A stretch of DNA of 37,751 bases from an uncultured Cellvibrionales bacterium (lineage in GTDB: Bacteria; Pseudomonadota; Gammaproteobacteria; Pseudomonadales; Porticoccaceae): contig CAJWFB010000012.1 in assembly GCA_913031645.1 (NCBI GenBank), positions 1 through 37,751 on the forward strand, in the 5' to 3' direction. This document shows, in pieces, positions 1 through 7,805 of this stretch (position 1 is its first letter; each line of letters starts with the position of its first letter). A program made the position numbers and the translations under genes. The notes under the pieces are model-generated. The model had not been told where the DNA came from. It made no database searches and worked only from the letters and a program-made list of their open reading frames with translations.

Positions 1-14
1 ATAGGCCAACTCAG

Positions 15-644
15 ATGAAACTTTATGATTGCGCAACGGCGCCCAGCCCGCGCAGGGTTAGGGTGTTTATGGCGGAAAAGGGCATTGAGATTGAAACATT
101 ACAAGTTGATCTGTCCTCTGGCGAACAATTTTCTGAGGCCTACAAGGCGATCAATCCTCTATCGGAAGTGCCACTACTGCAATTAGATGATGGTACAACC
201 ATCAGCCAAGTTAATGCCATCTGTCGCTATTTAGAAGAACTCTACCCAGAGAATCCGCTGCATGGGCGAACACCACTAGAGCGTGCTCTAGTGGAATCTG
301 CTAATAATCAAGCTATGATGAATGGCTTTATGGCCGGTGCCGAAGCCCTCAGAAACGCTGTGCCAGGAATGAAAAATAGAGCCATGCCTGGGCCTCATAA
401 CTATCCTCAAATTCCGGCTTTAGCTGAACGTGGCTTGCAGCGAATTGATAATTATTTCTCAGATCTAGATTCACATTTTGAATCTAGCCAATACATGGTC
501 AATGACTACTTTTCGGTAGCCGACATTAGCATCTTGGTATTTGTTGATTTCGCCAAATGGGTGAAAAAGAAAATTCCCGAGGATCACAAGCACCTAGCCC
601 GCTGGTACCAACAAGTGTCCCAACGACCCAGTGCAACTGCCTAG
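15..644 (+). CDS. glutathione S-transferase family protein
   Basis: This 209-residue protein has the two-domain cytosolic GST layout. The N-terminal thioredoxin-like half (about residues 1-80) opens MKLYDCATAPSPRRVRVFMAEKG and contains the cis-proline loop PLSEVPLL. The segment SQVNAICRYLEELYP occupies the place of the glutathione gamma-Glu-binding motif. The rest is an all-helical C-terminal domain, including the N-capping-box-like stretch YFSVADISILVFVDFA. Such enzymes conjugate or reduce with glutathione in the cytosol; the substrate cannot be read from sequence. The gene lies 14 bases inside the window, so an upstream partner could be out of view. The family call is firm and the subclass is unknown. 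Confidence 0.88.
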   Translation: MKLYDCATAPSPRRVRVFMAEKGIEIETLQVDLSSGEQFSEAYKAINPLSEVPLLQLDDGTTISQVNAICRYLEELYPENPLHGRTPLERALVESANNQAMMNGFMAGAEALRNAVPGMKNRAMPGPHNYPQIPALAERGLQRIDNYFSDLDSHFESSQYMVNDYFSVADISILVFVDFAKWVKKKIPEDHKHLARWYQQVSQRPSATA

Positions 645-760
645 TTAGTCGCTAGTTATTGCGATCACCCAGAAGTGGTTCATAATCAAACTCAGGTCCA
701 ACGTTGTCTTGAAGATTTTGTTTTGCCAGAGTAACAACATTAGTAAGTTAGGATACAAGT

Positions 761-1720
761 ATGAAAAAATCTCTATTAACATTAGCCATCTTTGTAGTAA
801 CGCCTTTTGGGTTTGCTAGCGGGCCTATTGATGGCAAAGTATACGGTAAAGCCAATCTCTCAGTGGTCAGCCAAGATTTCGGTACATATGACGAATGGGC
901 GCTAAATAGCAACGCCTCACGTCTGGGAATAAAAGGGAAAACTGAGATTTATCAGGGTCTAGAAATTGTTTATCAAGCCGAATACGAGGTGTGTATTGAT
1001 AGCGGCGACTGCAAAGGGCAAACCTTTAAGCAGCGCAACACATTCGCGGGTATCAAAGGTGGTTTTGGCATGGTATGGGCCGGCAAGCATGACACTCCAA
1101 CGAAATTGTCTCAGAAAAAAATTGATTTATTTAATGATCTTGAAGGCGATATGAAGAATACCTTTGAAGGTGAAAACCGACTTTCAAATGTGATCGGCTA
1201 CAACTCTCCTACCATTAATGGTTTTACGGCCTCTGTGGCGATGATTCCAGCAGAGGGTGAGGATGTGGATCAGGACGGGCAAAACGATACTAGCTTAAAC
1301 GATGGCATGTCCTACTCCATTAGTTATTCCAAAGATAAGATGTATCTGGCTATTTCTGGTGATCAAGATATCGACAAGCAAGACCTGATTCGCCTTGTAG
1401 GGCAATATCAAATAGATGCACTTAAACTGGGTGTAATGTACCAACAAAATGAAGACAATCTAGGCACCAAAGATGAGTCTGGCTATTTTGCTAGCGCAGC
1501 CTACACGCTAGATAAAAATATAACGCTAAAAGCACAATACGGTGCCATCGAAGATGATGTCGATGGCGATGAGGAACAGACTCTGTCTTTGGGCGCTGAT
1601 TATAAGTTAGCTAAGAACACCAAGCTATTTGCTTTCTACACAGACAATACAGACTCTAAAGTTGGCTCAAGTGATGATGACTTCAGTGCCATAGGCATTG
1701 GTATGGAGCACAAATTTTAG
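761..1720 (+). CDS. Gram-negative trimeric-type porin
   Basis: This is a 319-residue outer-membrane beta-barrel protein. A signal peptide is visible (MKKSLLTLAIFVVTPFGFASG, with cleavage likely near residue 19-20). The mature protein begins with the porin-like pattern VYGKANLSV and continues with alternating amphipathic strands. Examples are SRLGIKGKTEIYQGLEIVYQAEYE, the FAGIKGGFGMVWAGKHDTP turn and late strands such as NITLKAQYGA. It ends in phenylalanine (MEHKF), the usual outer-membrane assembly signal. The loops are rich in Asp and Glu (for example DVDQDGQNDT), which may bind divalent cations or suit seawater. It is a single gene with its own terminator. Substrate is unknown. Confidence 0.9.
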   Translation: MKKSLLTLAIFVVTPFGFASGPIDGKVYGKANLSVVSQDFGTYDEWALNSNASRLGIKGKTEIYQGLEIVYQAEYEVCIDSGDCKGQTFKQRNTFAGIKGGFGMVWAGKHDTPTKLSQKKIDLFNDLEGDMKNTFEGENRLSNVIGYNSPTINGFTASVAMIPAEGEDVDQDGQNDTSLNDGMSYSISYSKDKMYLAISGDQDIDKQDLIRLVGQYQIDALKLGVMYQQNEDNLGTKDESGYFASAAYTLDKNITLKAQYGAIEDDVDGDEEQTLSLGADYKLAKNTKLFAFYTDNTDSKVGSSDDDFSAIGIGMEHKF

Positions 1721-1736
1721 TCTAAAGCTTCTTTCT

Positions 1737-1762
1737 AAGGGCGCTTTTGCGCCCTTTTTTTT
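1737..1762 (+). terminator. Rho-independent terminator after the porin gene
   Basis: An 8-bp perfect stem AAGGGCGC / GCGCCCTT closes a TTTT loop. The arms are 1737-1744 and 1749-1756, and a run of T continues to 1762. It starts 17 bases after the porin stop codon. Confidence 0.93.
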
Positions 1763-1929
1763 ATCCTTTATCCCGCAACTACCGACTTTCGTCATACAAA
1801 TATTGTGCGTAAAATCATGTGTTTATTATCGCTAGTCTATAACTAATTTGCTATATTTGCGCCTTAATAAAAAGAGCCCATTTAGCGTAATAGTCTATAA
1901 GGGCCAGTCGGATGTACTAGGGGTAACTC

Positions 1930-3567
1930 ATGACCAATAACAAGTTTGATTCCTTCGCGATTACCGTAGCGAATTATGAAGCATTAACCCCACTTTCATT
2001 TTTACCCAGAACAGCGCTGATGTTTCCAGATCGTCGTGCCGTTGTTTATGGCGAGCGCAGTTATTCGTGGCAAGAATTCTATCAGCGCTGCACAAAGCTC
2101 GCCTCAGCACTTAACCAGATTGGTATCGGCAAAGGCGATACTGTTGCTGTTTTGGCGGCAAATACACCCGAAATGATAGAAGCTCACTTTGGCATACCAA
2201 TGTCTGGTGCGGTTTTAAACACGGTTAATACGCGCCTGGACGATGAGACCATCGCCTATATTTTGGGCCACGGAGAGGCCAAAGTATTTATCGTGGATTA
2301 TGAGCTTGCACCCCAAGTAAAAAATGCACTGAAAATTCATGGCGACAGCGATTTGTTGGTCATTGATATTTTAGATTTGCAAAACGCGACCGCCCCAGCG
2401 GCAGTAGGCACGACCGACTATGAAGCCTTTTTAGCAACTGGCACTGACACGTTTCAGTGGAATATGCCAAGCAATGAATGGGATGCCATTGGCCTCAGCT
2501 ACACATCGGGGACATCAGGTCGACCCAAGGGCGTGGTATACCATCATCGAGGCTCATATCTAATGTCAATGGGAACTATTACTGACTGGGATTTACCTCG
2601 CCACCCTAACTATTTGTACACTGTACCCATGTTTCACTGCAACGGTTGGGGCCATGCATGGACAATGGCTGCGTTGGCGGGCACCCTATTTTGTACCCGA
2701 GCCATTGCGCCAGAGGAAATATTTTCGACTATTTTAGAGCAGAATATTACTCACTTTGGCGGCGCACCGATTGTATTAAGTATGCTGCTGAACTCTCCTG
2801 CAGCGAAGGATTTTTCTTGCCCACATACTGTTGAATTAATGACCGCAGGGGCGCCACCGCCAGCTTCAGTATTGCAGGGCATAGAAAAATTGGGTTTCAA
2901 TGTCACTCAAGTCTATGGGTTAACTGAAACCTATGGGCATACCGTTATGTGTACTTGGAATTCAGACTGGGATAACCTCGATGAGGAAGCAAGCGCTAAA
3001 CTAAAAGCTCGGCAAGGTGCCGCCATGGTTCAGACTGCTGGCATGCGCATTGTGGATATGGAATCTCGAGAGGATGTTCCTGCCGATGGGCAAACGATCG
3101 GAGAAATACTAATCCGTGGTAATACGGTGATGAAAGGTTACTTAAAAGATGCCGATAATACCGCAGAATCCCTAAAAGAGGGTTGGTTCCATACTGGCGA
3201 TTTAGCGGTGATGCATGCACAGGGTTATGCAGAAATTAAAGACCGCTTAAAAGATATTATTATTTCCGGTGGTGAAAATATCTCTTCAGTAGAAATTGAG
3301 GGTGTGCTGCATAGGCATGAGGCCGTATCACTCGCCGCTGTGGTGGCTCTGCCAGATGATAAATGGGGTGAAGTGCCCCTAGCTTTTCTAGAGCTCATTG
3401 AAGGCGCCCAAGTGACAGAGCAAGAAATTGAAGTATTTTGCAGAGCTAACTTAGCTGGTTTCAAGCGTCCGAAAAAAGTTATATTTGGTGAACTACCTAA
3501 AACAGCCACGGGTAAAATTCAAAAATATGAACTGCGGGCTCTGGCGCGCAGTGGTGAATTAAACTGA
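1930..3567 (+). CDS. AMP-forming acyl-CoA synthetase (DmdB-like candidate)
   Basis: This 545-residue member of the ANL superfamily activates a carboxylic acid through an acyl-AMP and transfers it to CoA. The P-loop-like motif YTSGTSGRPKGV sits at about residues 191-202. The A5 region QVYGLTETYGH is near 328-338. The hinge region holds TGDLAVM and KDRLKDIIISGGENI. The C-terminal catalytic lysine lies in TATGKIQK (Lys529). The stretch VPMFHCNGWGHAWT is typical of the medium-chain, DmdB and plant AAE branch. No targeting signal is visible, so it is cytosolic. The crotonase gene follows 115 bp downstream on the same strand. DmdB makes methylmercaptopropionyl-CoA in DMSP demethylation; I treat that as possible, with a medium-chain fatty-acid ligase as the alternative. 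Confidence 0.9.
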   Translation: MTNNKFDSFAITVANYEALTPLSFLPRTALMFPDRRAVVYGERSYSWQEFYQRCTKLASALNQIGIGKGDTVAVLAANTPEMIEAHFGIPMSGAVLNTVNTRLDDETIAYILGHGEAKVFIVDYELAPQVKNALKIHGDSDLLVIDILDLQNATAPAAVGTTDYEAFLATGTDTFQWNMPSNEWDAIGLSYTSGTSGRPKGVVYHHRGSYLMSMGTITDWDLPRHPNYLYTVPMFHCNGWGHAWTMAALAGTLFCTRAIAPEEIFSTILEQNITHFGGAPIVLSMLLNSPAAKDFSCPHTVELMTAGAPPPASVLQGIEKLGFNVTQVYGLTETYGHTVMCTWNSDWDNLDEEASAKLKARQGAAMVQTAGMRIVDMESREDVPADGQTIGEILIRGNTVMKGYLKDADNTAESLKEGWFHTGDLAVMHAQGYAEIKDRLKDIIISGGENISSVEIEGVLHRHEAVSLAAVVALPDDKWGEVPLAFLELIEGAQVTEQEIEVFCRANLAGFKRPKKVIFGELPKTATGKIQKYELRALARSGELN

Positions 3568-3682
3568 ACCACATAATGACACTAGACTGGGCTGTTGAAT
3601 TAACTATACTCTCGCCCTCTTGGACATCAATAAGAATGCAATCTAACACTATGAAGCTTACGGTATTTTAGGAGAAACTATT

Positions 3683-4483
3683 TTGGAAAAACTCGATAAC
3701 TTTGATCTCGAAAATCTCACTCTAATCGGTGACGAAGACGGTATTGTGCAGGTGGTTTTATCTCGCCCCGCAAAGCGTAATGCCCTAAATGCTGACACTA
3801 TTGAGGAGTTGATCGAGGTTTTTTCTAAGCTCCCTAGGCTGGGTGCCAGAGCGGTAGTACTGAGAGCTGAAGGTGACCATTTCTGTGCTGGTTTAGACCT
3901 TGTCGAACATCATAATGAGCAGCGTCGTCCTGAAGAGTTTATGCATATTTGCCTGCGCTGGCATGAAGCCTTTAATAAGATGGAATATGGTGGCGTACCC
4001 ATAATCGCTGCGCTTAAAGGCGCGGTTGTCGGTGGTGGCCTGGAGCTTGCCTCAGCCGCACATGTTCGAGTTGCTGACCAAAGTACCTATTTTGCATTAC
4101 CTGAAGGACAACGCGGTCTATTTACTGGCGGTGGTGCAACTATTCGTGTTGCCGACCTTGTTGGCAAGGCGCGTATGATCGATATGATGCTAACCGGCAG
4201 GGTTTATAAGCAAGAAGAAGCCTTCCAAGTCGGCTTGTGTCAGTATCTTGTTGACGGTTCGAGTGATGACAAAGCCATGGCGATTGCCCGCACGGCGGCG
4301 GAAAATCCAGCCTTATCTAATTTTGCTATTTGCTCTGCGATTAGTCACATGCAAAACATGTCGGCGATGGATGCAGCCTATGCAGAATCTGTTATGGCCG
4401 GTATTGTTAATACTCAGCCCGCGTCTAATGAAAGGTTGGAAGCATTTGCTAATAAGACCGCGCCGAGAGTTCGGCCCGACTAA
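3683..4483 (+). CDS. Crotonase-fold enoyl-CoA hydratase family (DmdD-like candidate)
   Basis: This 266-residue crotonase begins at TTG (3683-3685), placed well behind the Shine-Dalgarno GGAG at 3671-3674; no better ATG exists. The oxyanion-hole segments are HFCAGLDL (about 67-74) and [12 protein letters not shown] (112-123). Both hydratase acids are present: Glu121 in GGGLE and Glu141 in ALPEGQ. These are, from memory, the residue numbers reported for the methylthioacryloyl-CoA hydratase DmdD, whose length is also nearly the same. The stretch [20 protein letters not shown] also fits that branch. It probably works with the preceding acyl-CoA ligase, but the dehydrogenase step (DmdC) is not in the window. 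A generic short-chain hydratase is the alternative. Confidence 0.88.
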   Translation: MEKLDNFDLENLTLIGDEDGIVQVVLSRPAKRNALNADTIEELIEVFSKLPRLGARAVVLRAEGDHFCAGLDLVEHHNEQRRPEEFMHICLRWHEAFNKMEYGGVPIIAALKGAVVGGGLELASAAHVRVADQSTYFALPEGQRGLFTGGGATIRVADLVGKARMIDMMLTGRVYKQEEAFQVGLCQYLVDGSSDDKAMAIARTAAENPALSNFAICSAISHMQNMSAMDAAYAESVMAGIVNTQPASNERLEAFANKTAPRVRPD

Positions 4484-4569
4484 TCTTTTGGGTCGGGGAG
4501 CCAGACATCAAATTGTGCTCCCTTTCCCAGTCGGCTATTAATGGTTAAGGTGCCACCGGCTTGGGCTTC
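4480..4569 (-). pseudogene. C-terminal remnant of a sensor histidine kinase
   Basis: Read on the minus strand, this stretch encodes EAQAGGTLTINSRLGKGAQF followed by DVWLPDPKD and a TAG stop. That is the last part of a HATPase_c domain: the GG-x-L turn, the S-x-LGKG-xxF strand pair and a terminal LP. The rest of the kinase (H box, N box, G1 box) is absent. Its stop codon (4482-4480) overlaps the stop codon of the convergent crotonase gene by two bases. The upstream boundary is set by a 39-bp inverted copy of FKBP-gene sequence, so the exact start of native kinase sequence is uncertain within 4561-4569. Confidence 0.8.
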
Positions 4570-4599
4570 AAATTGCATACCTACCTGAGTATCATCGAC
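4561..4599 (-). repeat. Inverted copy of an internal FKBP-gene segment
   Basis: The minus-strand sequence of 4561-4599 matches the plus-strand sequence 5089-5127 at 38 of 39 positions. The one difference is at 4589 versus 5099. In the FKBP gene these bases encode the conserved VDDIQVGMQFEAQ segment, so that gene is the likely donor. This copy sits exactly between the response-regulator and kinase remnants. The match ends abruptly on both sides. Confidence 0.92.
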
Positions 4600-4658
4600 A
4601 CCTCGTCGTCAACAATTAAAATGGTGTACTTTGGCATAATACTCACTTGAGTGTTCAT
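4581..4658 (-). pseudogene. N-terminal remnant of a response regulator
   Basis: The minus strand from 4658 reads MNTQVSIMPKYTILIVDDE and then VSMILR before a stop at 4583-4581. The YTILIVDDE segment is the first strand and acidic pocket of a receiver domain. The original start may be the Met at 4637 (MPKY). Native sequence probably ends near 4592-4599, after which the reading runs into the copied FKBP segment and stops. With the kinase tail next to it, this looks like a former regulator-kinase gene pair reduced by one large deletion. Confidence 0.75.
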
Positions 4659-4830
4659 GATATCTCGCTTATTAAATACTTGTAATATTACATAAATATG
4701 ACAGAAATAGGTGCGCGAAGCCAGCTTTCCTGATCGTCTGTAATAGAACATTACTTTAGACTAAACGAATTCGATATTTGAGCATGAATAACGCATAATG
4801 CTCGACAATTTTTAACATCGGACCTGAACC
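4659..4830. other. Intergenic leader of the FKBP gene
   Basis: This is the remaining part of the 347-bp gap between the crotonase and FKBP genes, after the two-component remnants. It is AT-rich and holds no ORF I can support. A short inverted repeat GAGCAT / ATGCTC (4780-4785 and 4798-4803) lies about 30 bases before the FKBP start and could be an operator or an mRNA hairpin. No clear -35/-10 pair was found. Confidence 0.35.
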
Positions 4831-5316
4831 ATGACCATTAAACACAATAGCGCGGTAAGCTTTCATTACACTCTGACTGATGATGATGGCCAAAAATTAG
4901 ATAGCTCAGCAGGCGGAGAACCCTTAGCGTATTTACATGGTGCAGGAAACATTGTTCCTGGCTTGGAAAATGCACTTGAAGGTAAAAATGTTGGTGACTC
5001 AATGACAGTTGCCGTATCGGCAGCTGAAGGCTATGGGGAACCTCAGCCTGAGCTTATCCAAGAAGTCCCGCGCGAATCATTTCAGGGCGTCGATGATATT
5101 CAGGTAGGTATGCAATTTGAAGCCCAAACAGGTAATGGCCAAAGCGTTCCTGTAACCGTGACCGCAGTCACAGAAGAATACGTCACTGTAGATGGTAACC
5201 ATCCTTTAGCAGGAAAGAACCTGAACTTTGACGTGTCGGTGACAGATGTTCGTGATGCGACGCAAGAAGAGCTAGATCATGGTCATGTTCATGGTCCCGA
5301 CGGTCATAATCACTAA
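4831..5316 (+). CDS. slyD: SlyD-like FKBP-type peptidyl-prolyl isomerase
   Basis: This 161-residue cytosolic protein joins an FKBP isomerase domain to an insert-in-flap chaperone domain. The N-terminal FKBP part has FHYTLTDDDGQKLDSS, EPLAYLHGAGNIVPGLENAL and the flap start EGYGEPQPELIQEVPR. The insert-in-flap domain follows (about residues 75-120, VGMQFEAQTGNGQ). The FKBP fold is completed by VDGNHPLAGKNLNFDVSV. The C-terminus is a short His-rich tail, DHGHVHGPDGHNH, as in SlyD metal-binding tails but briefer. The family role is folding of proline-containing clients and, in enterics, nickel delivery. A terminator follows directly. Part of this gene is duplicated in inverted orientation upstream. 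Confidence 0.92.
   Translation: MTIKHNSAVSFHYTLTDDDGQKLDSSAGGEPLAYLHGAGNIVPGLENALEGKNVGDSMTVAVSAAEGYGEPQPELIQEVPRESFQGVDDIQVGMQFEAQTGNGQSVPVTVTAVTEEYVTVDGNHPLAGKNLNFDVSVTDVRDATQEELDHGHVHGPDGHNH
5089..5127 (+). repeat. Donor segment of the inverted repeat, inside the FKBP gene
   Basis: This in-frame part of the SlyD-like gene encodes the junction into its insert-in-flap domain. It is the 38/39 partner of the inverted copy at 4561-4599, about 490 bp away. The protein motif here is normal for SlyD-type FKBPs, which argues that this copy is native. Confidence 0.9.
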
Positions 5317-5339
5317 GTAATTTTAGTGATTATCGTCTT

Positions 5340-5364
5340 AAAGCCACCTCATGTGGCTTTTTTT
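5340..5364 (+). terminator. Rho-independent terminator after slyD
   Basis: A 7-bp perfect stem AAGCCAC / GTGGCTT (5341-5347 and 5353-5359) with loop CTCAT is followed by T residues to 5364. It begins 24 bases after the slyD stop codon. Confidence 0.92.
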
Positions 5365-5468
5365 ATGAGCCAAAAAATGTACTGATATGTTAAGTATTTA
5401 ATTGGCCAATCGGTAGTCATCATAATGTAATATTTATTAGGAATAATGTCTTAGATTTGGAGTTAACC

Positions 5469-6476
5469 ATGGCGATAAGAGTAGGGATTAATGGGTTTGG
5501 TCGAATTGGCCGCCTTGCAATGCGCGTCGCATGGGATTCTGACCTTATACAGGTGGTTCATGTTAACGAAATTGCTGGGAATCTAGAGAGTGCAGCGCAT
5601 CTAATAAAGTTTGACTCTATACATGGTACCTGGGGCCGGAATATTTCCATTTGTGACTCAGAAAAATCGCTTATTATCGATGGATCGACTGTCAGCTATT
5701 CCCAAAATTGGGAACTTGAAAATCCGGCATGGTCTGAAGCCAATGTAGACTTAGTCATAGACTGTACGGGAAAGTTCAAATCACAAGAGAGTTTAGCGCC
5801 CTACCTTCAACAGGGGGTCAACCGTGTGGTAGTGTCTGCGCCCATGAAAGATGAAACATTAAACGTGGTTATGGGCATCAATGACCATCTTTACGCTGAT
5901 CAGCCAATTGTCAGTGCCGCTTCCTGTACCACTAACTGTCTCGCGCCGGTCATTGACGTTCTGCTAAAAGAGTTTGGCATCAAGCATGCCTCAATCACGA
6001 CTATTCACGATTTAACCAATACCCAAAGCGTGCTTGATGAACATAATGTTGATCTGCGTCGTGCGCGAGCAAGTAGTCTTTCTCTTATCCCGACAAGCAC
6101 TGGGTCGGCAACCGCGATCACTCGAATATTTCCCGAGTTAGCCGGCTGCATTAACGGATTGGCGGTTAGAGTTCCCTTGGCTAATGCCTCACTCACCGAC
6201 TGTGTTTTCGAATTGAAAACTGTAACAACCAAAGCAGCAGTTAATACTGCATTCAAAATCGCAGCAGAATCTCGACTGAGTGGTATTTTAGGTTTCGAAG
6301 AATTACCGCTGGTGTCCGCGGATTATACCAATGATAGCCGCTCGGGTATTGTGGATGGGCTATCCACAATGGTGATTAATGGCACCCAACTCAAAGTGTT
6401 AATTTGGTACGATAATGAGATGGGCTATGTTCATAGAATGATGGAATTGACAGAGAAAGTAGCCCTGTCGATGTAA
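5469..6476 (+). CDS. gap: ArsJ-associated glyceraldehyde-3-phosphate dehydrogenase
   Basis: This 335-residue GAPDH was started at ATG 5469 because GGAG lies at 5459-5462; an in-frame TTG at 5457 adds only four residues. The NAD-binding start is MAIRVGINGFGRIGR. The catalytic Cys153 is in SAASCTTNCLAP, and His180 is in TTIHDLTNTQ. The TTIHD form differs from the TTVHSYT of glycolytic GAPDH and is what I recall of ArsJ-linked enzymes. The known role is to form 1-arseno-3-phosphoglycerate from glyceraldehyde-3-phosphate and arsenate, for export by ArsJ. That gene starts 9 bases downstream, with a Shine-Dalgarno overlapping this gene's end, so the pair is one operon. No arsR or arsC is nearby. 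Confidence 0.93.
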   Translation: MAIRVGINGFGRIGRLAMRVAWDSDLIQVVHVNEIAGNLESAAHLIKFDSIHGTWGRNISICDSEKSLIIDGSTVSYSQNWELENPAWSEANVDLVIDCTGKFKSQESLAPYLQQGVNRVVVSAPMKDETLNVVMGINDHLYADQPIVSAASCTTNCLAPVIDVLLKEFGIKHASITTIHDLTNTQSVLDEHNVDLRRARASSLSLIPTSTGSATAITRIFPELAGCINGLAVRVPLANASLTDCVFELKTVTTKAAVNTAFKIAAESRLSGILGFEELPLVSADYTNDSRSGIVDGLSTMVINGTQLKVLIWYDNEMGYVHRMMELTEKVALSM

Positions 6477-6485
6477 GGAGTTTGT

Positions 6486-7706
6486 ATGCCTTTTGAGTCA
6501 TCAAAAGCACTGCAGCAATATTCATTAGTGACTGCAAGTTACTGGGCATTTACGCTGACAGATGGCGCACTGCGCATGCTCGTTCTGCTATTTTTCCACG
6601 GCCTGGGATTCAGCCCCATAGAAATCGCCAGCTTGTTTGTTCTCTACGAACTATCTGGTGTCGTCACCAACTTACTCGGTGGATGGGTGGCATCACGCAT
6701 TGGATTAACCACAACACTGCAGTTGGGTTTAGTGCTACAAATATTGGCTATCGCCATGCTGCTCAAAGAAAATAATCAGCTCACTGTCCTCTATGTTATG
6801 TGCGCACAAGCACTATCCGGTGTGGGCAAAGACCTTAACAAACTGAGCGCTAAAAGTAGTATTAAGACGCTAGTCCCCCCGCAAGCACAAAATACTCTCT
6901 TTACCTGGGTTGCACTGCTGACAGGTTCAAAAAATGCATTAAAGGGTATCGGGTTTTTTATGGGTGGCGCACTGCTGTCATTAATCGGGTTTCAGGCCAC
7001 CCTTATTTCGATGATCGTGCTATTGGGAACCGTATTGGTGGTTGGCTGGTTTTTGCTTTCGTCTATTCAACAGTCGCAATTAAAACCGACCTTTACGCAG
7101 TTAGTATCAAAGAGTAGCGCTATCAACCGTCTGTCCTTAGCGCGCATGCTCTTATTCGGGGCGCGGGATGTCTGGTTCGTGGTTGCACTACCGGTATTTC
7201 TTCAGAGTGAGCTTAACTGGAGTTATTGGCAAGTGGGTAGCCTGATGGCACTGTGGGTGATTGGCTATGGTGGTGTCCAAGCGATGGCACCACGAATCAT
7301 CAGCGCCATGAAATCAAAGGGCCAAGCGCCTACAATAGACGGCCGCCTTACGGCTTATTGGGGATCACTGTTGGTTGTTATTCCCTTGATAATAGCAATA
7401 GGACTCAATATATTTGATAATACCGGTGTAACGATTATTCTTGGTTTAGTTCCCTTTGCTTTCGTTTTCGCCGTTAATTCAAGTGTTCATTCTTATCTCA
7501 TTTTGGCCTATGCTGAGCGAGACAGCGTGTCGCTGGATGTGGGTTTTTATTATATGGCTAATGCTGGGGGGAGGCTTTTAGGAACGATACTCTCCGGCAT
7601 CGTCTATCAATCCTTTGGCTTGGCTAGCTGTCTATTGATATCCTCTGTAATGATTCTTTTTAGCACGCTGGTGGCCAGAAAATTACCTGCGCCAATAACG
7701 ACCTAG
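6486..7706 (+). CDS. arsJ: ArsJ, organoarsenical (1-arseno-3-phosphoglycerate) efflux MFS permease
   Basis: This 406-residue inner-membrane MFS transporter has about 12 hydrophobic segments. Its N-terminal half carries stretches I recognise from ArsJ: YWAFTLTDGALRMLVLLFFH, SGVVTNLLGGW, QALSGVGKDLNKLSAKSSIK and LLTGSKNALKGIGFF. ArsJ exports 1-arseno-3-phosphoglycerate, which then breaks down outside the cell and releases arsenate, giving arsenate resistance without reduction to arsenite. Its gene is translationally close to the GAPDH gene (AAGGAG at 6475-6480, ATG at 6486), the arrangement expected for this two-gene pathway. The C-terminal half is less conserved but full length. Confidence 0.93.
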   Translation: MPFESSKALQQYSLVTASYWAFTLTDGALRMLVLLFFHGLGFSPIEIASLFVLYELSGVVTNLLGGWVASRIGLTTTLQLGLVLQILAIAMLLKENNQLTVLYVMCAQALSGVGKDLNKLSAKSSIKTLVPPQAQNTLFTWVALLTGSKNALKGIGFFMGGALLSLIGFQATLISMIVLLGTVLVVGWFLLSSIQQSQLKPTFTQLVSKSSAINRLSLARMLLFGARDVWFVVALPVFLQSELNWSYWQVGSLMALWVIGYGGVQAMAPRIISAMKSKGQAPTIDGRLTAYWGSLLVVIPLIIAIGLNIFDNTGVTIILGLVPFAFVFAVNSSVHSYLILAYAERDSVSLDVGFYYMANAGGRLLGTILSGIVYQSFGLASCLLISSVMILFSTLVARKLPAPITT

Positions 7707-7805
7707 ATCCCTTGTCTTTTGATGAATCCGGTATTGAGTTGTTCTTCTCCTGTATGCTTATGTCTGCTAGGCTAACCGCTAATTTTTGCTTTACAGGTAG
7801 CCTCG

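Noticed and set aside
645-734. The GST frame stays open for 29 codons past its TAG, with plausible-looking residues (CDHPEVVHNQTQVQRCLEDF)
   Set aside because: An open run of this length is common by chance, the 209-residue product is already a normal GST length, and no family match is evident for the extension.
5401-5410. ATTGGCCAAT palindrome as an ArsR operator
   Set aside because: It is perfect but short and does not resemble known ArsR sites; kept only as a note in the arsenate finding.
5457-5468. TTG start for GAPDH adding MELT
   Set aside because: The Shine-Dalgarno GGAG at 5459-5462 would lie inside that start; ATG 5469 fits the spacing and family alignment.
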